64,000 nt of DNA from Leptidea sinapis (GCF_905404315.1 NC_066290.1:5951453-6015452); one strand, 5' to 3'; counted from the stretch's first letter, positions 45,815-57,179 are shown. Program-made: numbers and translations. The notes: generated by a model from the sequence alone, not told the origin.

Positions 45815-46329
45815 CATGCCGCATCATCCGTATAAGTAAAGTATAGGCACATAGTAGTGATACTTACGTATTTAAATAATAGATATGAAATACGATTATA
45901 CCAGTAAAATATAAATAAGTACCGAATATACACTTACAATATACTTAATCTGTTTCATATTAATATAATATAAATAACGCTTCTAATATCTCTGTGAAAT
46001 ATAATATAATTTTTCTAAATTAAATTATTACCCTAATTATTATACCAACTATTGCAAGCATTTATGTAAAAAGTGAATTTCATGACAATTTCCATAGACC
46101 CAAACAAAAAAACACGTATGACTTATGGAGCTCTTGGCGTCATTCATTGCGATTGCCACATCGCAACCCACGCCACTCTCGTTTTTTGACTTTTCTTAGG
46201 CTGCATTTAACGCTCGACAATGTCAACGCTATAACAAAGAAAACATAATATTATGAACGTGTACAGTTCAGTGCTGATGAATTGCTACGAGCGTACAGCT
46301 ACGTCCGGCTGACGAGATTAGCCACGAAC
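45815..46329 (+). other. Unassigned DNA
   Basis: Ends with the left target duplication of the hAT element (46322-46329). Confidence 0.3.
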
Positions 46330-47088
46330 TAGGGCTTCCAATCCCGCGGCCTGTATTGAAACTCGGCATTTGCGGGACTACGAATTTTCAATCCCGCGGC
46401 ATCTCGGTATTTGCGGGATCACGGGTATTCAAAATATGCACATTTTAAAACAATGAATTTATCAACTTCACATTTATTTACGTACATATTACTATTAAAA
46501 TGAGATCAATCAAATTATACTGATTTTTTTTTCTCAAAAAAAACAATAACATTTCTGAATAAAAAGCAAATCAAAGCAAAACCAATCGTTTTCAAAAAAT
46601 ACACAAAGCAAAATAAAAAAAAACAACCAAAAATAACACATTTTAAACTGATTAATTATTACGCTGATTTATTAAGCTAAGATTATTAAGCTGACAAACT
46701 TAACAATTAATGTTAAGTTTGTCAGCTTTTAATCTTAACTGAAAATGTTTGCAAAGAAAACACAACATGTCCAAACAGTCGTCTGCCAAACTACAGCGTA
46801 GACGCAACATAGCCTGCAGCAGAAAATGCCCTTTCTGCTTCCACACTTGTACGTTCATGATTCAGGGTGTATCAATAAACTTCACGAAAATACGAAACAG
46901 TTAAAAACTTGAGTTATTAAGAATAATATTTCACGCAGATTATCCTATTTTGCATCACAAGCATGCTTTTTTCCAGTCCCGCAATTCCCGCGGATCCCGC
47001 GCCCGTAATACCGCATCTCGCGGGATTGAAAAATGGCGCGGGATCCCGCAATACAGAGATCTCGGTCCCGCGTGGATTGGAAGCCCTA
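46330..47088. mobile_element. Non-autonomous hAT-type transposon, 759 bp
   Basis: The left end is TAGGGCTTCCAATCCCGCGG. The right end, reverse complemented, begins TAGGGCTTCCAATCCACGCG. Flanks CCACGAAC (46322-46329) and ACACGAAC (47089-47096) form an 8-bp duplication with one mismatch, the size expected for hAT elements. Internal sub-terminal repeats carry many gcgggat/atcccgc words. There is no transposase; open frames here are short and only reflect the G/C-rich ends. It would need a transposase supplied in trans. Confidence 0.82.
46688..46728. repeat. Perfect hairpin inside the hAT element
   Basis: 18-base arms AAGCTGACAAACTTAACA and their exact complement around a 5-base loop (attaa). 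Confidence 0.85.
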
Positions 47089-47757
47089 ACACGAACACAT
47101 CAGTGCGTACGGCTACGCGCTACCCTCGACCGACGTCAGCGCTGACCGTCGGTCGAGCTAGATGCAGCCTTACACAACTTTTGCATAAAATACTATATTA
47201 CGTCTGGTTAAATTAGCCAAAGTAAAAAGTAGAATTATAAATTAATTACTTAAAACCTTGTATTAATTAAATTCAAGCTAGCATGCCACGTGAACGGAAC
47301 GTATTCAGACGAAATCGTTGGCGGCTGCTCGGCGCCAACTGACGCTAAAAAAAGTTGCGCAAAAGTCTACTTTGGTGTTGCATTCTATCGAGGGAATAGA
47401 ATTCGCGAATTCTGCTTTAATATTCATTCTTTGTTTGCCATTAAACAGACTGGTCCAAATCCGGCCTTACAATAGCTTAAAGTCTCTCCTATTTATCCAT
47501 TAACAATAGAATGCAATCTTGGATTTTGTCAGAATGATTTAAAAATAATAATATAAATAATTATTATAAGTTATCAAAGGTAACGTAACATGTCAAAACA
47601 GTAATTACAATTAATTATGTTACAATTTGACACGCTTGTGACATCGTCCAGGAGTTTATTACAAACAAAAGGCGTTTATTATGCGGGAAGCTTTTCCCAG
47701 GCTATGCGAGACTGCATTGAGGCGATTCTAGTGCCGCAACTGGATACATATTTTCAG
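47089..47757 (+). other. Unassigned DNA
   Basis: 47095-47170 is less A/T-rich (cgaccgacgtcagcgctgac, containing an inverted tcgacc/ggtcga pair). No gene recognised. Confidence 0.35.
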
Positions 47758-48300
47758 TCGAATTCAAATATGTTTATTGAAAAATGGAGTTACAATCATT
47801 ATTGAATTTTAAAAACTACCACCCATTCAAAATAATATGCCTCAGACTTGAAAAGAATGGGCGCAAGAAACTTTTAGAACGGGGTTTTTATTTCATTACA
47901 ATACAGGATGTTACAAAACTACCCGTAAAGCCGAAAGGAGGTTAGATGGGGCCTTTTGTAGACAATTATTAGATAAAATAGGTGTGTAGGCCTTTTCCTG
48001 TTCTCTGGTCAATCAGGTTCTCTGAGCTTACTAAGGTTGATAAAATTTTTACTTTAATAATTAATTATATTTTACGGGGTATTTTGTAACACGTTGTATA
48101 TTCAATATCGTACACTAAAATCTATAGTTAAAATGTCTGAGGGCATTCGCTCCATTCTGTGGTATCGTAAAGAAAATAATTTATGTGATAGTAATCTTTA
48201 GCACACAAACGTTTTATCAAGTCTTTTGAATTTCGTAACACATTTGCTTTATACATTTTCTGGGATCATGTTGTAAATCATATACATCGGTTGGATATAT
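47758..48300 (-). pseudogene. Jockey subfamily 2 LINE, C-terminus and 3' UTR, split by a MITE
   Basis: Reading the minus strand from 48300: a frame with YDLQHDPRKCIKQMCYEIQKT-like residues, related to the FYNMIPENVQNK block at 7360-7400, then 'cgaatgccctcagacatttt' and the 3' UTR with 'gtttcttgcgcccattcttt', ending in a tail near 'attcgactgaaaa'. The MITE at 47904-48096 sits in the 3' UTR. Confidence 0.65.
47904..48096. mobile_element. 193-bp MITE with TA target site
   Basis: Left end CAGGATGTTACAAAACTACC. The right end, reverse complemented, is CAACGTGTTACAAAATACCC. Both are directly flanked by TA (47902-47903 and 48097-48098), as in Tc1/mariner-type insertions. Removing the element rejoins a recognisable LINE 3' UTR. 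No ORF. Confidence 0.75.
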
Positions 48301-48426
48301 ATCCCGATGTTAGCGGGATATTTTCAACTTATAGTTACCTATCTTTTTGAAGTACACTACCAATAGTGTACTAGTACCAACATTAAACTCGCAGTTAGCT
48401 GTGATGTTAATACGATAAGCCTAAAG

Positions 48427-48690
48427 AATTTGTTATGTTTTTAAAGTGATAATCCTCACTTCTAAATTCTTTAGCTTTAGTTTAGTTCGCAAGAGCGACA
48501 TCTCAAGTCAATTTCCTAATATGCAATAAATAGGGTTAAGCAGGTTAACTGTAGAGTAGATTCTGTAGATGAAGCCTGAGAGTTGAACAAAGCATAGATG
48601 ATTTTATCGGCTAGCTCAGTTGGAATAGCAGTCGCATGGAACGCGAGAGGTCGTGGGTTGGAGTCCCGCATCGTTCATAAAATTTATGTT
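48427..48690 (+). repeat. tRNA-like element, type I, with left 37-bp module
   Basis: The module 48427-48463 (aatttgttatgtttttaaag...) is followed by 'aaattctttag', 'gagcgacatctcaagtcaat' and 'gagagttgaacaaagcatag'. The tRNA core (about 48609-48679) has GGCTAGCTCAGTTGGAATAG and GTGGGTTGGAGTCCCGC. The anticodon arm GTCGC-ATGGAAC-GCGAG has one mismatch and a loop change. The acceptor 5' strand is lost. Confidence 0.65.
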
Positions 48691-48889
48691 TTCAAACGAT
48701 TAGCCTAAGTTTAAAGACATCAGATAATTCGGCGAGTTCGACTCAAGTATGTCATTTTTACCATCTGATTGATCGTTAGCCAAAGATCGTAGTGGTGCTA
48801 AGATTTGACTGTCAGTAACTCAAGGAAGAATAACTTTACATTAGTAAATACTACTAATATTTATAAAGCAGTTTGTATCTTAAACATCA

Positions 48890-49165
48890 AATTTTTGAAT
48901 AATATTTTTTTTTGAATAATATTGCCACCAGTTTACACAAATTATCTTGCCCCAAACTAGGCATAGCCTGTACTATGGGCACAAGACAACGATATATTTA
49001 ATACAATATACTTAAACATACATTAATACACATAAACATCCATGACTTGGAAACAAACATCCATATTCATCATATAAATGATTGCATCTCCCGGGATTCG
49101 TACCGGGGACCTCTAGCTTAGTAGTCACTAACCATTCGGCTATATGGGTCGTCAATTGTCTTATA
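48890..49165 (-). repeat. SINE family B with tRNA-like head
   Basis: On the minus strand the head (49162-49087) has CATATAGCCGAATGGTTAGT (box A) and GGTACGAATCCCGGG (box B). The body includes 'tccaagtcatggatgtttat'. The tail 'cgttgtcttgtgcccatagt' then 'ctagtttggggcaagat' matches 27549-27645. This is the classical lepidopteran tRNA-SINE layout. Confidence 0.7.
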
Positions 49166-49399
49166 GTAGCTGTCAAATTCAAATCTACAAAATGTTTTTT
49201 TGTCTTGTATTCTATCCAGCATTTGCAGGATAATTAAAGATATGAGAGGATATTACAATTTACATCATGGGGTCATCAAGTCGCTAGACAATGGTCTCCA
49301 TATTAAGAAATTCCTTTCCGCTAATTAAGTTTGAAAAATCTTATTTTTATTTTTATTTTAGCGGACAAATAAAGTATAAGCGTCCCAAACACCACCGGA

Positions 49400-50281
49400 A
49401 ACGCTGGAGTGCCCCAAGGCTGTGTGCTGTGTCCTACACTGTTCCTTCTGTAATGTGTTGGACATTTCCAACATACACGGGCCGTGCAGATCTCTCTCGA
49501 GAAATCGTCGACTGGTACCGGATGAAACTTGTGTCTTCTATCGAGTCATCTCTTGAGAAGGCCGCGTAATGTCCAATTATGTCCCCAGAAGACTCAATTT
49601 TGTGCGTTTACCATTGAAAAAAACCCATTTGTCGTATCACTGATCTTCGACAATACCTCCCCTAAAGCCTCGCCTTGTATCGGAATACTGGGTCTCGAAA
49701 TCTCGAGCGATTGCCAATTCCGCGGTCATCTGGAAGGCAAAACCAAATTGGGTTCGAAGAAGCTGGGCGTCATAACTAGAGCACAGTAATACTTCAGGCG
49801 GGCTCACATTCTATCGCTCTACAAAGTGCAGGTCCAGCCACATATGGAGTATTGCTGTCATGTCAGGTCTGGCGCACCCCAGTGTCAGCTCGAACCATTT
49901 AACCGCTAGCAGGGGACCCAGTGCTCGATCACCTGGCGTTGTGTAGAGACCTCGCGTCATTGTGTGTCTTCTATCGCATTTATTACGGGGAGTGTTCCAC
50001 AAATTAGGATATCATCCCCACCATGCGTGGTGTATTCCTCCACAGTGCAGTTTTCAAGGAACTTTCTTCCACGTACCACAAAGCTGTGGAATGAGCTTCC
50101 TTGTGTGGTGTGTCCGGGACAATACGACATGGGAGCCTTAAAAAATAGCGTGTACACCTTCTTTAAGGGCCGGCAACACTCTTGTGATTCCTATGGTGTT
50201 GTAAGAGAATATGGGCGTCGATGATCACTTAACACCAGGTGACCCGTACGCTCGTTTGTCCTCCTTTTCTAAAAAAAAAAA
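49400..50281 (+). pseudogene. LINE copy iv, 3' third
   Basis: Starts within the RT block (gctggagtgccccaaggctg = AGVPQGC). It has lost the stretch that would hold YADD (the LYINDML...YADD part is missing at about 49450) and continues with RADLSREIVD, SSIESSLEKAA, FRGHLEGKTKLGSKKLGVI and the WNELPCVV..YDMG C-terminal block in another frame. It ends 'gatcacttaacaccaggtga' plus an A run at 50271-50281. Several indels. Confidence 0.8.
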
Positions 50282-51051
50282 CATTTGTTTTCGTCTGTTT
50301 ATCCTCGAATTATACCTACAACACACGCCCGATTGGAATATGAGTAATATTTGTCTAAAAAGCAAATATTCGTGCATTATGTCAATCCCTCACATATATT
50401 ACGTGTTCACATTTGGCAGCTCAATTTCGGAAAGGTCTCGTCACTCACATCCGAGACTTTCCTATTTTCCATTATAATAAAGGTTCAAATCATAGAAATT
50501 GATTTCCTTCACGCTCACGCAGACTGTATGGAATAAATTGCTTTTCGATGTGGGGTTTCATTTAGAATAAGGCAGTATTTTTATGTTTAATATTGGGGCG
50601 GTGATAACTTACCATCGGGTGACTAGTTTTGCTTAAGAAACATGGCAACCTTAACCCATAGTCATCAATTTGAGGCTTATAAAAAGAAACACAATATTTT
50701 TAATATTATACTTAGTCTGGCCATAAAAACTGTTACAATTAAAAATAAACATAATATTACATTTGATTTTGGAATCTGTCATTTTTATATGATTGTTCAT
50801 TGGGTTTTCTCATTTTGGCGCCAATATATTGTACAATATTATATTAACATAGAGTGGGATGATAAAGAGAATCGCATCGCTGAGATTGCATTACACCAAG
50901 TATGGTAGGTTTGGAGTCAAATGCAATTTTTAAAACTCTCCATACGCTTGGTATTAGTAAAATCTTTTTGTACCGGGCAATTTATAGGTACAATGAGACC
51001 TTCTCTATTTGTGACAGAAAAAGATTTAGTCGTCCACGTAGTGTTTCTCCT
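50282..51051 (+). other. Unassigned A/T-rich DNA
   Basis: The 88-codon frame at 50642-50908 is open but has no domain and sits in very A/T-rich sequence. Confidence 0.3.
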
Positions 51052-51245
51052 CCCAGGGGTGTCATAAGAGGTGACTAAGAGATACAAAGAATGGAGGATG
51101 GGCAGCAGTATATTTCCCAAATAATGCAATGGCAATACCCCCGTGGCAATTATGGCAAAATTAAAACATGACGGACACTATCAGGCCGTGGTCTCCAGTA
51201 TCCGGCTCCCCTCCCCTCTCGTGGTGGCCATGGTAGCAGCCACAT
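51052..51245 (+). repeat. LINE 5'-leader-like fragment
   Basis: 'aggggtgtcataagaggtga' and 'ggcagcagtatatttcccaa' with 'taatgcaatggcaatacccc' are a common LINE leader block. The first part is shared with copy ii (56880-56930, reversed). Confidence 0.45.
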
Positions 51246-51249
51246 AAGG

Positions 51250-51390
51250 TTGCTGGGAGAGTTTCTTGCGCCGCTTCTTTTCTCCCAGAGCGCTATGTGT
51301 CTCCGAAGCGGTAGTAGTATCTAGTATATTAGAAATGAATTCTAAAGGAAGCAATTTTGAGAAAATAAATGCCTTTTATGCCTTTTAAGC
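51250..51390 (+). repeat. Jockey subfamily 1 LINE tail
   Basis: 'ttgctgggagagtttcttgc', 'gaagcggtagtagtatctag' and 'gagaaaataaatgcctttta' match the last part of the copies at 20060 and 28195. Confidence 0.7.
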
Positions 51391-51413
51391 GATGGCGCAG
51401 GGCTTCTTGCCAC

Positions 51414-51535
51414 CTATAAGATGGACCGATGCTGGTAAAGATGGCCGGAATAGGTAGGATGTGGGCAGCGCAGGATCCAGCCCACCATGGGGGAGGTCTT
51501 TGTCGAGCAGTGGACGTCTTCCGGCTGAAATGATG
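51414..51535 (+). repeat. RTE-type LINE tail
   Basis: 'gcagcgcaggatccagccca', 'ttgtcgagcagtggacgtct' and 'ccggctgaaatgatgataac'. Same family as 33360-33795. Confidence 0.7.
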
Positions 51536-51746
51536 ATAACTTATAGTTATGTAAGTTACGAAAATTTTCTCAAGCTGATTGCGACTCCTTAGTCGATGAG
51601 CCACATTAAACGATACGAGCGTTAGTTAGTCGACCGTGATAACTCAGCCTCATTCAGTACATACGAAATAAAGTTTTCGCTGGGTAGTATATGATTAGTA
51701 AGATAAATCTAGTGGGTATACAATACTTGTCTGTTATTTTGTATCA

Positions 51747-52186
51747 TCTTTATATATATATATTTCTTGTGTGCGTGTGTATGTCACTGAACTCCTACTA
51801 GACGGCTGGACCGATTTGGATGAAATTTTTTGTGTGAGTTCAAGGGGATTCGAGGATGGGTTAGATTCACAATTGAATTACCTCCTAAACGGCTGGACCG
51901 ATTTTGATCATATTTTTGTGTGTTCCAGTGACTTTGAGATTGGTGTGTGTCTTCAGGTGGATTCGAGAATGGTTTAGATTCACAATTAAACTACCTCCTA
52001 AACGGCTGGACCGATTTTGATGATTTTTTTGTTTGTTTCAGTGAATTTGAGTTTGGTTTAGATTCTCAATTCCGTCCATATAATATAATTCTCTCCGTCC
52101 ATATAAATAAGAACTCCTCTTAACGGCTGGATAGATTTTGCAAATTTAAGACGTGTGTACAGGACAACGTCTGTTGGGTCCACTAG
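51747..52186 (+). mobile_element. Helitron-like element with four internal repeat units
   Basis: TCTTTATATATATATATTTC after an A at the left, gttgggtccaCTAG before a T at the right. Units with the core cggctgga occur at about 51801, 51890, 52001 and 52123. The relative at 4899-5226 has three. The reading frame through the units is largely open (LLNGWTDF, GLDSQLNY) but has no start or known domain. Confidence 0.7.
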
Positions 52187-52514
52187 TATTATATTATTTA
52201 AAATGAAAGAGAAGCAATCATAATTTGGAAGGCTACGCAGATAGAAAAATAAGTAACATTAATATTATATATCAAAAATGCATGAAAACATCCAAATGAA
52301 TATTTATATTACGTTATTTAAATTTTACCTCGATAAATCTGCAAGAGAACATAATAAATCAAAATATGAATGAACTAGGACGGCATAAGCAGCACTTCAA
52401 AACAAACATATCTTGACCCCGTGAATATGAATATTATAGACATAGAATAAGTAATACTCGGTTATTATAAACCACTATTTAGAAAGAGACAGAGCGACTG
52501 TGTTACCAATAGAC
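52187..52514 (+). other. Unassigned A/T-rich DNA
   Basis: Nothing recognised. Confidence 0.3.
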
Positions 52515-52516
52515 TA

Positions 52517-52656
52517 ACCCCCTTACTCATAATGGTCCGCTAACTTTAAACAGCCGCTAAGGAGTCTTTTTTCTCATTCTGACATAGGTCAATAGAAGAA
52601 GACAGAGTGTGAATTAGCAATGCTTTAAGTTAGCAGACTATTATGAATAAGGGGGT
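52517..52656. mobile_element. 140-bp MITE, copy 2
   Basis: Ends ACCCCCTTACTCATAATGG and CTATTATGAATAAGGGGGT, flanked by TA (52515-52516 and 52657-52658). Almost identical to 10328-10466, with only a handful of differences over ~140 bp. Confidence 0.8.
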
Positions 52657-52711
52657 TAAAATATACCAGCGTATCTACTTACGGTCTGACAGCCTGATAG
52701 AGACGGCAACA

Positions 52712-53028
52712 ATTTTTTTTTAATGAAAATAAGGGACGAGACGAGGCGGCAGTTCAGCTGATGGTAATTGATACGCCCTACCCATTATAATGGCCGCTCA
52801 GGAATCTTGAAAAACTAAAAAATTCTGAGCGGCACTTCAATTGCGCTCGTCACCTTGAGACATAAGATTTTAAATCTCATTTGCCCAGTAATTTCATTAG
52901 CTATGCCGCCCTTCAGACCGAAACACAGTAATGCTTACACATTACTGCTTCACGGCAGAAATAGGCGCCGCTGTGGTACCCATAATCTAACCGGCTTCCT
53001 GTGCAAAGGGTGCAAAAGCCTCCCACTG
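52712..53028 (-). repeat. SINE-like family A, full length
   Basis: Minus-strand copy from a T run and 'gaaaataagggacgagacga' to 'gcaaaagcctcccactggt'. A small duplication (gtgcaaagggtgcaaaagcc) lies near its head. Confidence 0.8.
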
Positions 53029-53569
53029 GTGGAACAATTTTATTTGTCAATGAGTGCGTTAGTTACTTTAATAATATTCAAAATACTAGCGTGGCTGACT
53101 GTTTACGACTTATCAGTCAAAATTGGTTACAGTGACAATAGATTCGCTTACCTTTACTATCTTATCGTATCTCCGCTAGAGTTGTTCTTCTCTCTAGCAC
53201 GGTTTGTTTCTCTATACGATAGTATATGATATTGGTTTAATTGGTTAATTGTTGTTTTATTAATGTATAAATCATTTATTAATAAAAGTTTACATGACTT
53301 TACCCATGACGAATAATTCATTTACGCCTATCGGAAAATTATATTTATTTACGTTAAAACAACTAAATATAATAAAACTGCATGTAACTAGAGCTATCTG
53401 GTAGTGAAGTTTACGTCAAAATCAACCTTATAATTCAGAAATTAGTCGGAACAAACTTAAGACAAAAATGTATTTAAAATCTGGTATAAATCCATACATG
53501 AAAATGGAGAGCCGATTTCTTCGGTTATACTGCGAAAACTACTGAACCAATAGGAGTAATACTTAAGTC
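53029..53569 (+). other. Unassigned DNA
   Basis: 53500-53560 ('aaaactactgaaccaatagg') has Helitron-like wording, but no ends are seen. Confidence 0.3.
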
Positions 53570-53585
53570 AAAAGATGTCGCGTCT

Positions 53586-56500
53586 TTTTTTTTTTTTTAT
53601 GGAATAGGAGGACAAACGAGCGTACGGGTCACCTGGTGTTAAGTGATCACCGCCGCCCACACTCTCCTGCAACACCAGAGGAATCACAAGAGCATTGCCG
53701 GCCTTTAAGGAAGGTGTACGCGCTTTTCTTGAAGGTACCCATGTCGTATCGTCCCGGAAACACCGCACAAGGAAGCTCATTCCACAGCTTCGTGGTACGA
53801 GGAAGAAAGCTCCTTGAAAACCGCACTGTGGAGGACCGCCACACATCCAGATGGTGGGGATGATATCGTAACTTGTGGCGTGTCGTGCGAAGGTGAAATT
53901 CGGCGGCAGGAATCAGGTTGAACAGCTCTTCGGAACACTCCCCGTGATAAATGCGGTAGAAGACACACAATGAAGCGACGTCTCTACGCAACGCCAAGTG
54001 ATCCAGCCGTTCACAGAGTACTGGGTCCCCGACAATTCGAGCTGCTCTGCGTTGCACGCGGTCAAATGGATCGAGCTGATACTGGGGTGCGCCAGACCAG
54101 AGATGACAGCAATACTCCATGTGAGGCCGGACCTGCGCTTTGTAGAGCGCTAGAATGTGGGCCGGCTTGAAGTATTGCCGTGCTCTATTTATGACGCCCA
54201 GTTTCTTTGAAGCCAGTTTGGCTTTGCCCTCCAGATGGCCACGGAATTGGCAATTGCTCGAGATTTCGAGACCCAGTATTCCGATACTAGGCGAGGCTTT
54301 AAGGGAAGTGTTCTCGAAGAGCGGTGATACGGCAAATGGGGTTTTTTTAGTGGTAAACGCGCAAACTTGAGTCTTCTGGGGGTTAAATTGGACAAGGTTC
54401 AACTTACCCCATTCCGCGACCTTCTCGAGAGAGGATTCGATAGAAGACACAAGTTTCACCCGGCACTGGTCGACGTTTTCCCGAGAGAGACCTGCATGGC
54501 CCGTGTATACGGCATCACCAGTGCTGTCGTCTGCATAGCAATGCATGTTGGCGGTGTCCAACATATCATTGATATGCAGAAGAAACAGCGTGGGAGATAG
54601 CACAGCCTTGGGGCACTCCAGCGTTCACGGGCTTGGGATTCGAGCAATAACCCCAAAAGCCCAAATGATGGAAGTTTTGCGAGGAGCGCCTTGTGCCATA
54701 CACGATCAAAGGCCTTCGCTATATCCAGACCAACTGCCAGGCCTTCCCCCTTGCTTTCAATAGCCGCCGCCCATCTGTGTGTTAGGTATACCAGAAGATC
54801 GCCAGTCGACCGACCATGGCGAAAGCCGTACTGCTGGTCGTTGATCAACTGGTGACCCTCAAGGTATACCAAGAGCTGGCGGTTAATTATGCTCTCCATA
54901 ATTTTGGAGAGTAGGGAGGTAATAGCAATAGGCCTGTAGTTTGCCGGATCCGAACTGTCTCCTTTTTTTGGGATCGGATGGACAAGGGCTGACTTCCATG
55001 AATCAGGGACTACGCCTTTTGAATAAGAGTGCCGGAATAAACGCGTTAGCACCGGCGTCAACTCAGGGGCACACGTTCTAAGCACGATTGGAGAAATGCC
55101 ATCCGGCCCGCTCGACTTCCTGACGTCCAACGAAAACAGAGCTCGCCTAACAGTTTTCTGTTGGAACTGTACTTCAGGCATGGAGCTCTGACACCGCGGG
55201 ATGGTCGGCGGTGTTTTTCCGTTGTCGTCAAGAGTCGAGTTGGAGGAAAAAAGAGTGCACAGGAGATCGGCTTTCTCTTTTGCCGTATGGGCCAGGGTGT
55301 CATTCCTCATGTGCAATGGCGGCATGGACGGCTGGTTGAAGTTACCAAGAGCAGCTTTCGTCAACGACCAGAACTTGCGTGTTCCGGTCGGGTAACTGGA
55401 AAGCTGCTCGCCAATTTTGACGACGTGCTTCGATTTCGCACGGGCGATTTGCCGCTTAAAAAATCTGGAGGCACGGTTATATTTCCTCTTCAGAACTTTG
55501 CAGTTCGGATCCTTTGAGCCCAGCGCCGCAACCCAAGTTCGATACGCCTGTTTTTTGCAGTCAGATGCTGCTTTAACTGACGCATCGAACCAGGGCTGTG
55601 ATCTGCCACCGATCGGTACTACAGAGCTTGGTATAAAAATATCCATGCCCTGCAGTATCACATCGGCTACTGAAACGGCGCAGGCACTAGGATCATCTGA
55701 AAGGAAACAAACCCTGCCCCAAGGGTAGGATGCAAAAAAGGAACGCATCCTATCCCAATCTGCTGACTTGTAGTGCCAAACGCGGCGGGTCGCTGGTGGT
55801 CTGCGACGTTGGCGTCGGATAGGCACTACACTCCTGACCAGGCAATGGTCGGACGTTCCGAGAGGGGCGTCGACAGAGACCTGGTAACCATCGGGATGTG
55901 TAGTCAGCAGAAGATCTAATAAGGACGGCATGTGGCTATCCACATCCGGGAGCCGCGTCGGCGACTCAACCAATTGGGACAGACCATACGCCAATGCAAA
56001 ATTATGCACAGATCGCCCTGCGTAGTCTGTGGTACGTGATCCAAGCCATTCGGCATCCCTGAATCGGTGCCCGTTGAAATCACCCAAGACTACGATTTCA
56101 GCGGAGGGGATCTGAGCAAGCACGTCATCAAATGCCGCTTGAACGCAGCCCATGAGGTGATCCGTTTCTGCGTTACCACTATGGGACCTGTAGACACACG
56201 CATAGATGCGGACGCGGTCCTCTAAATCTACGCGGAGCCAGATAGTAGACAGGCCCCTACCCTCAAAATTGCCGAGACGGCGACAGCAGATATCCTCCCT
56301 AACGTACACACATACCCCGGCATGAGGCATGAAATTATGCTCAATTTTGTACCCGGGGTACGTTAAATATGACGTATCGCTAGGTCGAGATATCTGCGTC
56401 TCCGTAAGGAAACACAAGGCCGGCTGCGCCGTCTCAAGGTGGTGGTGGACGGCGTTTAAGTTGGAGTGAATTCCCCGGATGTTACAAAAGTCCACATTAA

Positions 56501-56940
56501 GCGTGGAGCGGGGTGCCGTGGTGTTGCTGCCCTGTTTGTCCTGTGACATACGCGGTACTGTGCCCTCCCCAGAATACGAGGGGCAGCCCGAGCGCGAATG
56601 CTCGGGGAGGGATTCTCCGGCTCTACAAGAGCCGGTACCCTCCTGGGGTAATTTATTTTTAGGACCGCTCTCATATTTTGTTGGGGGGGGGGGAGGACGG
56701 GGGGGAATGGCCTCCGGTCCTCGACACTAACCTATGCGAAACATAGCGGCACTAGGCCGCTACTTCACGCCGGTATTCTGTGCGAGTGTGGTAAGTAACC
56801 CGGACGAGTCTGGCCCGATTGTGCTGACGTCATAAGACAGCAGCGTGACTCTCCCACTTTCAAAAAGCCCGTAGTCGCCTCTTACGACACCCTTGGACCT
56901 GGGACTACCCTATTCTTTTTACGCCCCGAGGCAGCACAGG
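53586..56940 (-). pseudogene. Non-LTR retrotransposon (LINE copy ii): near-complete endonuclease/reverse transcriptase, one internal deletion
   Basis: The main minus-strand frame, 56549-54456 (697 codons), starts at an ATG. It holds an APE-type endonuclease (FCNIRGI at residue 21, TETQ with Glu 50, VVLGDFNGH near 155, GTSDHC near 235), a linker, then reverse transcriptase (KSSGPDGISP, PANYRPIAITSLLSKIMESI, YGFRHGRST, GLDIAKAFDRVWH). At about 54645 some 85 bp present in copy i are missing and the frame shifts. Downstream, 54603-53647 (318 codons) carries LSPTLFLLHIND, HCYADDST with the catalytic YADD, and the C-terminal HPHHLDVWRSS...YDMGTFKK block. The leader 56550-56940 has a C run on the sense strand. 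The A tail is 53586-53598 reversed. 'gcgtct' at 53580 and 56941 may be the target duplication. A second family ORF (ORF1) is not seen. The youngest-looking copy, but not functional as is. Confidence 0.9.
56679..56706. repeat. G/C run in the LINE leader
   Basis: An uninterrupted run of about a dozen G, then 'aggacgg' and another G run, on the plus strand. The deletion in LINE copy i starts at the equivalent point (12270). Confidence 0.7.
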
Positions 56941-57179
56941 GCGTCTCTCGGTATCTCCGAAACAAGCGACATCTTTTTGTATCTATTGTGTGTAACAACT
57001 TTTTGACTTAGAAATACTAATATTCGTAATAGAAATAATTTATTCAACGACATTTCCTTACATAAACCAATTCATACACAGAGCGGGCGCGGGGTAAGCT
57101 CTATAGTATGCCCTTTAGCATAACATAGTCTCTATGTGACACTAATTTGAAACATTCAAAAAATTTTTAACTAAAAAAC
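56941..57179 (+). other. Host DNA next to the LINE, unassigned
   Basis: Holds the 12-base word gcgacatctttt (56966-56977), the inverse of 53570-53581. Otherwise unassigned. Confidence 0.4.

Noticed and set aside
46950..47216. 88-codon frame MHHKHAFFQSRN...
   Set aside because: Lies across the G/C-rich right end of the hAT element and its flank; open only because of base composition.
53570..56977. 12-base flanks as the LINE target duplication
   Set aside because: They are inverted relative to each other; target duplications are direct. The short direct gcgtct is a better candidate.
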